Source: Rhizopus arrhizus
Taxonomy: Eukaryota; Mucoromycota; Mucoromycetes; Mucorales; Rhizopodaceae
Assembly: GCA_024220505.1 (NCBI GenBank)
Contig: JAKZZE010000007.1
Coordinates: 186,001-250,000, forward strand
Length of the DNA: 64,000 nt
Direction: 5' to 3'
Shown: in pieces, positions 55,897-64,000 of the stretch
How the letters are laid out: each line of letters starts with the position of its first letter
Position numbering within the stretch: the stretch's first letter is position 1
The notes under the pieces: generated by a model
Told to the model about the DNA's origin: nothing
The model's input: the letters and a program-made list of their open reading frames with translations, nothing else
The model's database searches: none
Translations under genes and position numbers: made by a program

Positions 55897-56523
55897 ATGC
55901 CGTCAAGATGATTCAGATAATAAAATGATAATAATATCATACTTGATTGCAATATTTTTTATAAGGAATTGAAGTGGTATAATTTTTCAACTATCTGTGA
56001 TGATCGCTGCTTAATATATGGAACGTTGCTCTGCAAAATGACAGGTATTATTCAGTTGGAGCAAACTATAGCGAATGACATGACATGCACCATCCTCCTT
56101 TCCAAGTATACTCACTTATAAAGCTTTTAAGAATATGTCTTTTATGAGTTTTATTGCGATTAATTCAATAATCCAACTATTTGTGCAAAGTGATGTTTTG
56201 TCTTTTTTTTTCATGTAGTAAGGAACGTTTGGATATTACAAAGGGAGACTTATCAACCTATATACAAATATCTATTTTTTTTGTAACCTGTTGTCCGTCG
56301 TTCCTGTTCCTGATTTGAACTAAGTTCTTTGTTAAAACGTGTTCTTTTACTACCATTTTGATGCTTTATAAAAAAAACTTGGGGATAATTAAATACCCAT
56401 CAAATGAAAGTGGCCGACTAAATATACTGTCATTATAACAATGATTTTTATTTAGCTCGTTTTCATTCAGAATATAGCCCAAAAAGAAAGAGCAAAGAAA
56501 GAGGGAAGGGTATTATTGTTTAT
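55897..56523. other. Intergenic between convergent TMEM14 and TFC4 genes
   Basis: 3' flanks; AATAAAATGA at 55919-55928 is a likely polyadenylation signal for TMEM14. Nothing else seen. Confidence 0.5.
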
Positions 56524-59500
56524 CTATATGGTACAATATTTCATCATAACAATTTCTGCCAAAGCTGTAGATCCACTTGTCACGTAAATAAGGTGAAGAT
56601 TATATGCTGCTTCATGCTTGAGATCAGTTTCATCATATTCTATATCATCATCATCATCATCATCGCCCATATCATATGTATCATCCACAGGCCATGTATA
56701 AACCTCTTCAATAGGTTTTTCTTTCTCTATATGTGCTTTTGATTTGGAAGGTAGACACAGCACTCTCTCATAGTGAGGAACTGCTAAATGTGTCAGACCT
56801 AGAATATGGAAGCAAAGAGCCAGATTATATTCGCTCTCTTGACAACGACCCATTATTTTGACGTATTCCAATATAAACAACATGCCCTGCATAATCATCA
56901 AATGCCTATTGTCACATCTACGTTGAACAGAGGCTTGGATAAACGATAAACCTAGACATAATGTATTGACAGGGTCCAAGGGTGCAACAGCGTACGATCT
57001 CATATAGAATACTATACAAAATGTCATGTTCATATAAACATTAAATAGTTAAAATGCAAATATAACTTACAAGTTGAAGCCAAATGGTTTCTTGATAAAT
57101 TCATTAAGTGTCCAAACAAAGTCAATAAAATTGGATTTGGACGATCTAGTGACTCCATAGCTATACAATACATTGTTTTTTGATCCACCTTTGAAGGCAC
57201 TTCATAGAATCGCATATAGTTTTGTTCCTTTACTGAAGATGGGTCAACATTCATTGCCATAACTGCGTCATCCAATTCTTTGATCTCGTCCAACGTAGCC
57301 TTATTGATCTCTGCACCTTCCTTAGAATTAGCTATTAAAGCGTCCATTAAACGAACAAGACGGGATACGTATTTGAGTTGAGGATAGGATACCAAACCAG
57401 AGGAATCATTTCTTCCACTGAAAAAGAATATTAATATTCTATAGAAGGAACCACTTATTATAAATACCTAACCAAGACAGCAGTGTAAACTTTGAATGGA
57501 TCATTTTGAAACTGATAAAAGTTGCATAGCCAACGGGCACCCACTTGTGTCATCATAGAATTTCCTGTTACTAAACCGCAGCCTGTGGTTCAAACAGTTA
57601 ATGGGCTTGTGTTTTACGTTTTGAATTGTAAGTTACCTATCAAAGCAAGTTTTAAAGCTACTTTGTATTTAACATTATGGAAAAATACATTGGCTTCACT
57701 GGCTTTCTTTATTAAATCGTTGGCTTCTTCTGCGCGTCTTGTCATAGCAAGCATATATGCATACTATGCTATCACTGAGTACTTTTCCTTTTTTTTTTCT
57801 CTCTTTTGTTTTGCTTTACCTTCAAAAAAACACGACACCATTGATCAAAAGGAATATCTAGGAATTGAGATGCGGCGCTCATCTCGATTTCTCTTTGAGC
57901 GATTTCTAAATCTTCTTTTTCCTCTTCATCCAATTCTTTAATATCAATCTCCATATCATCCTCTCGTTTAACTCTTTGACGGAGACGATGAGCCATGAGT
58001 TGTGCATCTTCTCCAAAAGGTTGTTCTTGAGGGCTTTTTCCTCTTCTTGCAGCATAAAAGCCTTCATATCTAACAGACTAAAGAACGGTTATTGCTACAT
58101 TTGAGATTTCTGAATAAATTCTTACTCTTCGGCTAGGGTAAAATGCACGAGTACTCCAGAATACATCCCATAACTCTTGAGCAGTTCTCATATAGTCACG
58201 TATCAGCGTACGATCCATTTCGAGAACATTGGGTCCAGCAATTTTATCCATTTCGCTCAGCTTTTCAAACATAGCCTTTGTGGCCACTTCTTTTTCTTGC
58301 TGTGCTCTTAATTTTTGTGCCTCACGCAATTTTATTTCGTCCTTCTTTGTCTTGTGATGAGCTTCATCGAAAATGGATGCTTTTTTGGACGTGCTGCCCA
58401 CTTCAGTCTCTCCAGCTTTGTTTTCTTCGGTTATATTACGCTCCTTGTTAAGTTTACGAGTTTCTCTGTTCTTCTTCATAACTAAAAAGAAAAAGTCATT
58501 TAAACTGCCACAGTATTTGAAAGGAGAATAATTAGCATACCATATTCTACTAAATCAAGTGCTTGCTCTTCTTTTCCTTGCTCTTCATAAACTGTTGCGA
58601 GGGACACCATGACATCTAAATTTTCCGGTTGCTCATCCAAAACTATGAGTATAGTTGATTAGTAAGAGCTTTTTATTATGTTGTATACAAAGCATACCGT
58701 TTACATAAAAGATTACGGCTGTGTCTAGATCTCCTACTTCACGGTAACAATCTGCTGTACGAATTAATAAATCAACTTCGATTTCCTATAACCACAGCAA
58801 GACTTAGCAATCTTAAATTCAAAACATATTCCTCTTTCTTACATCAGAAGCATCAATAATTCTTTGAAATACTTTCAGTGCCAAATCATAGTGTCTTCTG
58901 TCATAATATGCATAGGCTATATCTTGGTGCAAATCAGGATAAGTTGTTGGAGGATATTGTAGTAAATAGCCAAAGTGTTTCTATTCATGTTATGTATGGT
59001 GCAATTAGTTGTCTATTCATTGTGTAGTTACACAATAGAGAACTTACAGTTGCTATCTGGACTTGACCTAAGTATACACGACACACACCCATTCTAACAC
59101 GTAATTCAATTGGAAATTCAACTCTTGCTTCATCTTCTTCAAAATACTCATCATCATCATCTATATGATCTACCCACCACGTTTCATCCTGTCTATTCTG
59201 GACCAACCTTAAACCAGTTTTGATTGTATCCAAGCATCGAGCATAATCATTCAGTATAAGATACAATTCACTCAACATGTTGATTTCAGAATATCCTAAT
59301 TTATCCTTAAACTCTTCTTCTTCCTCATCATCTTCTTCTGTAGGGTCTGCATTCTCTGTATGATAAACAATTGCTTCTTCATACATTTTGATTGCCTCCT
59401 TTGTTTTGCCTTCAGCACGATAAAGTTGTGCAAGTTCATTAATAACTTTAAAGTGATGTGGCATTATATAAAGGATTTTGTTAAAGCCTTCAACTGCCTC

Positions 59501-60420
59501 TGCATTCTTTCCTGCTTGCTTGTAAAGAAAAGATCTATCCCATAATGCATCTACATCCGTTGGATCTATATTAAGCGCCTTCGAAAGACAATAAATAGCT
59601 TGTTTAGGAGCATTGTTCTCTCTACATAAAAAGCTGAGTCAGATAAAGCTTTTTTTTTTCTTAATGTATATCTACATTGATTTTTGTGCCAATTCTTTCC
59701 ATAATGAAGGATCGAGACATAAATGTGCTGCAACCATACGCATTTGGAGAGACTTGTCTTTATTTCCAAGTTCGTCGTGGATCAAACCAAGTGTGTTCCA
59801 AGCCGGATAGGCATTTGGGTGATCTGTAATGACACCTTGCAACATAGCAATAGCATTACCATAATCCCTTGCAACATAAAGTGCATTTGCCTCACCCAAT
59901 TTTCGTTTGACATCCTCTGGTAATCGAATCTCACCTGTTGTGAGTCTTTTTTTTACACCCTTTTTCAATCTTCCAATGCCAGACGTCAAAGTGAGGTTGT
60001 TATCGAATTCTTCCATATCCTTTTCTATTTCTTCTTGTCCACCAGTCTTTAACTGTTCACGTTTTTTTAAAGACGCGTTTAATAATTCTCTAAATTTCAC
60101 ATGTCAGAGATTTGTCGCGTATTATGCTATTTCTTGATATTTTCTTACGTGATTTCACTATCTTCAATAAACTGGTCATCTTCTTGCATCCACTCATTAA
60201 GTGGGCCAATATCGTCATCATTGTTATCATCGTCCTCAAGCTCATCGTCGTCTTCATCGTCCTCATCCTCGTCTTGTTCTAATAAGGCTTCCTCTTCCTC
60301 TTCGTCCTCTTCTTCCTCTTCTTCTGAAGTTAATCCTGGCTCTTCTTCCAGGCTTGTCAAAAAATTTTGAAACGATTCCTTCTCACTCAAGTTGATATTA
60401 TTAGCTTTCTTTGGTGGCAT
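56524..60420 (-). CDS. TFC4: TFIIIC TPR subunit (Tfc4/Sfc4, GTF3C3)
   Basis: Twelve exons: 60149..60420, 59676..60089, 59048..59633, 58843..58980, 58698..58785, 58541..58642, 58126..58481, 57820..58077, 57637..57763, 57468..57582, 57071..57417 and 56524..57011, giving 1096 aa with consistent phases. TFIIIC binds A and B boxes of tRNA genes and recruits TFIIIB; this subunit is the TPR assembly platform. The N-terminus is strongly acidic (SEEEEEEDEEEEEALLEQDE). TPR array: ANALYVARDYGNAIAMLQGV, YPAWNTLGLIHDELGNKDKS, ALWDRSFLYKQAGKNAEAVE, FKVINELAQLYRAEGKTKEA, then more repeats after a charged linker (TSKKASIFDEAHHKTKKDEI). The central insert before the second TPR block is also seen in yeast Tfc4. 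The C-terminal AYNLHLIYVTSGSTALAEIV is conserved. Confidence 0.94.
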
Positions 60421-61239
60421 AAATGTTTAAGATTACAGAAAAAAGTTTTTCCTTTTTTTGCATTTTTTTTTTTTTTTTTTTTTTTTTTGGAACTTCAGTA
60501 AGCAGTCACTAACAAGCTGGAGTTTCCATTCTGGGTTGTCAGTCTTTTGACACATACAGATAGTATCATTTGAAAAGAGCTAAAAAAAATGAAACTACTT
60601 TTTTTTTTTTCTTATTTTTTATCAATATATGGCGCTGCAACGGATAATTGCAAAACATCTAGTCGAATGGGATATTGTACCTGTGTTATTATGTAAAATT
60701 ATAGAATTACCTTTTTATTCATTAATAAAGAACCCAATCGAGTCAGGTTGTACTCTTGTCTCTCTATATTCAATGAAATATTAACGTCAAACAAAAATTT
60801 AATACCATCCCTTACCCTTTCAGATAAACTTAGTTAGCTGCTTATTTTTATGTTATCGTGTTATGCGTCTGTTAGTACTAAATTTTGACCTAAAGGTCGT
60901 GCAACAACAAGGGCAGGCACCTAGTAAATGTAAAATGTATTAGCTTAAGAAACTTCTCACGCATATTCATCTACTATAAAACTAGCTAGGTCCAGTTTTT
61001 CTTTGGAAGAAAGAAAATACATTTAAATATGTAGTTGCTATTTTCTAATACTACATAATTTGTTGCTCTTTTTTCGTAGAAACTGGTAGGCCCTATTATT
61101 AACGAAAATAGAGAGATGGAACTACGTGTCAAACATCAGTGGCTTCCAATTAACAAAAAAATATTAAGAAAAAACTAGAGATAAATTATAATGTAAAACA
61201 GCAAAGTCAAAGCATTGGATCAGAAGGGACCAACCTTGA
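60421..61239. other. Intergenic, TFC4 promoter side
   Basis: T-runs at 60462-60488 and 60600-60610. A 35-codon ORF at 60589-60696 (+) starts MKLLFFFSYFLSIYGA, like a signal peptide, then DNCKTSSRMGYCTC; too short to call a gene. No RNA gene seen. Confidence 0.4.
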
Positions 61240-62965
61240 CAGTGTTTATTGAAATACCAATAACAGATCAAAAGGGATGTTATCAAAATCAAAGCGCCGA
61301 TAAGATTTCCATATTTCAAAGATGCATTTAACTATGTTTTCACCGGAAAGTAACACTAGCTGTTGGCGGGGAAAACGAAGGCGATGAATAGCCTGATAAA
61401 CTAAATGTGTTGGCATAGGTAGACCAAAAAAGTGCGACCAAACTAGCTCCCATACAAGACATTTCTTCGGCATAGAAAGAAGAAGTGATCAACATGCTCT
61501 GTAAACAGCCATGGAATACACAAGCAACAGCAAGGGTCACATATGTCATTAAAATGATTGTGAACTAGTTCTTCACAAGGGAATTTATCTTGCAACAACC
61601 AATACCAAGGCTACTGGCGTTTCGCAAGAAAATAAGCAAGTCATCAGCATATACAAGCACATTAAGTCGACAGACAGAAAATGAACTACACAAAAGCATA
61701 GACACTATAGGTAGTGACAGACTTGGAGTATGAAAGCTGTTGATCCTCGGTAAGGCATCAATCGCTCTCACAAGCGGATCAATAGCGAAATTGAACAAGA
61801 GTGGGCTTGTTGAATTGCCCTATCAGATTACTTCCCATAGGAACTGATGAGGTAAGGTGGCTATTGACATTGACTCAAATGTATGTACGAAAGAAAATCC
61901 TAATAACAGTAGAGATAAGCTTGGTAGGAAAACCAAATCAGGCTAAAACTTCCTAAATATATTCAGGATGGGTTCTGTCATATGCTTTTTCTTAAACACA
62001 AAGCAAGCCAATTTTATCTAAACTTCTAATAGAAGCCTGCTCAATGGCAACATTCACTAAGATACAATTGCCAGCAATAAGTTAGTCTTTCATAAACCAT
62101 TCTGCTGGAAGTAATTGAGTACGAGGGCTACAGATACAAGGCAGCAATTGAGCAGATGAGTAAAAGCTATGACATTGCAGTTGGTCAAGGTGGTAGACTG
62201 GCGATTGTTTTGCTACGACACTTAGAGTCGTAAATGCTTTAAAAAATAATTATTAATAAAAATAAAGGGTGGGAGGGTGAACAAAAAATACTTGTGGTTT
62301 TCTTCCAAGTCTTGTTAAAGCATATATAACTAAAAATTTAAGACCATAACCAAGATTAGCGAAATAGAGCAGATTAGGCTGTAGTGGTTGTTTATTTTTT
62401 CAAGGTGTCACGTTTTCTTATTCTCAATAAATAAAGATGCAGTATCAAATTAAAACGGAAGCAACAGATATGTAAGAGTACTGAATGGTGTCATCAATCA
62501 ATTTCATTTTCTTCTGCAACATGAACGTATAGTGGTTCTAATAGCTTACATAACCGCAGAGGCTTGTTAAAGATGTATTACCATTGGGCTTTCTAAATTC
62601 CAGAAAGAGCGATAGTAAGACCGAATGTGACTGAATTATCTGTGGATTGACAATGGTGCGTGTTATAAAAATACAAATTGAGGAACAATAGCAAAATACC
62701 TTGTATGCTTGTTGTTGGCTAAATGAATTCACGGATAAAGTCCTGCTGTATCGCTTGTTTAGGTGTGCAGTCGAATAGCAAATGCTCGGTGGAGTCATCT
62801 ATGATAGAGCACACCGCGCAAAGAGGAAAGTGAACCTTGCTAGGTATAAGTCGGTGCAACACAGCTTTGTGTGGGATAAGATCTTATTTTTGTATCATTT
62901 TGAGCCCGCCTTCGTAAGGATAGTCATTGACCAACTGGTCCTTCTTGTATTTTTAAGTTTGATTT
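61240..62965 (-). pseudogene. Decayed LINE retrotransposon (RT with YADD to C-terminus)
   Basis: Pieces of one polyprotein occur in pieces on the minus strand: RT motifs SPLLFNFAIDPLVRAID and VLVYADDLLIFLRN (about 61640-61800), then HFFGLPMPTHLVYQAIHRLR and GENIVKCIFEIWKSYRRFDF near 61250-61450. At the 62.5-62.96 kb side a C-terminal zf-RVT-like block reads LYLARFTFLFARCALSIIDD, then STEHLLFDCTPKQ and KAQW.YIFNKP. The order of the blocks is not the normal one (the C-terminal block lies upstream of the RT block), so at least two fragments or a rearrangement are present. Many stops and frameshifts: dead. Confidence 0.7.
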
Positions 62966-64000
62966 CTTTTCTCTTTTTTTTTTGACTACTTGCAAAATAT
63001 GACATAAGGATTTAAATCGTACCTTTTCCTCTTCATGAGTTAATTGTTAGAATTAAGTCAATCACTTTTTGTTTAATCAAAGACGATGTGGAGCTTTTTT
63101 GAATTCTGTCATTATTCATATATCTCAGAGCGTACCTAGTAGTATGGTATGCTAATTATGTTGCCCCTTGGATTCTATCTTAATGCTTGAGTAGCACTTA
63201 TTACTAAACAGCCATACATCAGGATATAATTCTGATTGGGATGTATGCTAAAAAACAGAAAATCACTTCGCATTGAAATAATAAATTTCTCGAATGTATT
63301 AATAATGTAATATAACATAAATAATGTTCGACAGATGAAGTAACCTTCTCAAAAATAACTTTAGCCATTTTTCATGTTACTCTAAAATTCATGTATACAA
63401 TTGGTAAATGACACTGTTTTATTCAAAGTAGAGGTTTATCACCTTTTGTCAGATACCCTAATGACTACTCACATTTTTTTGGAAATTCTTTACAAACCAC
63501 CTGATTTTTTATAGAGCCTTTCACATACAGAATCATCTACGTTGAGCATAGAGTGATGCGATGTGCTATTGAAGAATTAAGCGCTTTAGAAGCACGGATA
63601 CAGATTGTTACAGTTTACTGCATGTCTGTGTAGTTTCCTTCTTCACAGTTTTCCTTTTTGAAAAAGCAGATGTTTGTCATGAAAAAACTGATTTGCCTTT
63701 GAGTATTTTCAACCGGGTTCAATATGATTTCTTAGTCATTTTTGAAAACTACAAGATTCATTTTGTGTGTCCTAATGTCTGCTATAACATACAATACCAA
63801 AAATGATTTATCTTTTACAACTATTTGTATTACAGGCATATAAATGACTTAAGAAATACCCCTTTTTTTCCTTCCTTGTCAAATTGCATTGATGTTATAT
63901 AGGATAGGCATTTATAACTCTTTAATTGAGACATAGTGTTTGTTTTTTACTTTTTTTTTTTATTGTTATTAAACTTGATCGATACATCAGGGAATGGGAG
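62966..64000. other. AT-rich terminal stretch
   Basis: No supported gene. A short open patch at 63541-63632 (+) reads VEHRVMRCAIEELSALEARI; ordinary composition but no family and no splice partners. Confidence 0.4.

Noticed and set aside
60101..60395. Ser-rich plus-strand ORFs near 60.2 kb
   Set aside because: Antisense of the acidic N-terminus of the TFIIIC subunit.

Overview
The window reads as nuclear DNA of a filamentous fungus, most likely a Mucoromycota/Mucorales species. The evidence is AT-rich DNA with long A/T runs, intron-containing genes whose GT-AG introns are mostly 42-80 nt, fungal-type proteins (copper-fist factor, GATA factors, PTR2 transporter, secreted GH18 chitinase, Erf4), and decayed LINE, Tc1-like and lineage-specific repeat genes. 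Many gene models were closed by hand from splice phase; they come from reading only, not from alignment or RNA data.

Layout. 1-1.6 kb: proline dehydrogenase, cut by the left edge. 2.4-10 kb: a mobile-element graveyard with Tc1-like pieces, a LINE 3' fragment, a recombinase-like pseudogene, an intact-looking element (about 5.65-8.12 kb) with terminal inverted repeats, a 30-bp subterminal repeat array and one unknown 528-aa zinc-binding ORF, then a broken repeat-family gene. 10.7-22.5 kb: a housekeeping block: LRR protein, an unknown 295-aa protein, a CBS/PB1 membrane protein, SF3A2, a CENP-P-like kinetochore protein and a PTR2-type peptide transporter. 24.9-29.3 kb: a copper-fist regulator with a 14-nt exon, a dead V-ATPase subunit c copy, an Erf4/Golgin-A7 protein and a secreted chitinase. 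31.6-37.3 kb: ubiquitin-L40 fusion, PBDC1, a bHLH factor, a double-GATA factor and a Rab5-type GTPase.

37.8-48.5 kb is the most unusual part: a 10.7-kb palindromic element with about 58-bp terminal inverted repeats, long internal inverted arms, a 371-bp tandem repeat on one arm only, and two divergently oriented intact copies of a 293-aa PD-(D/E)XK-nuclease-like gene. 49.1-60.4 kb returns to single-copy genes: a Myb plus C2H2 factor, cullin-3, a TMEM14 protein and the TFIIIC TPR subunit (12 exons). 61.2-63.0 kb is a decayed LINE with a recognisable YADD reverse-transcriptase motif; the last kilobase shows nothing I can support.

The genes form no operon-like unit. Several are regulators (copper, GATA, bHLH, Myb-C2H2). 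The two inverted-repeat elements, each carrying a protein I cannot match to a known transposase, are the best candidates for undescribed biology.
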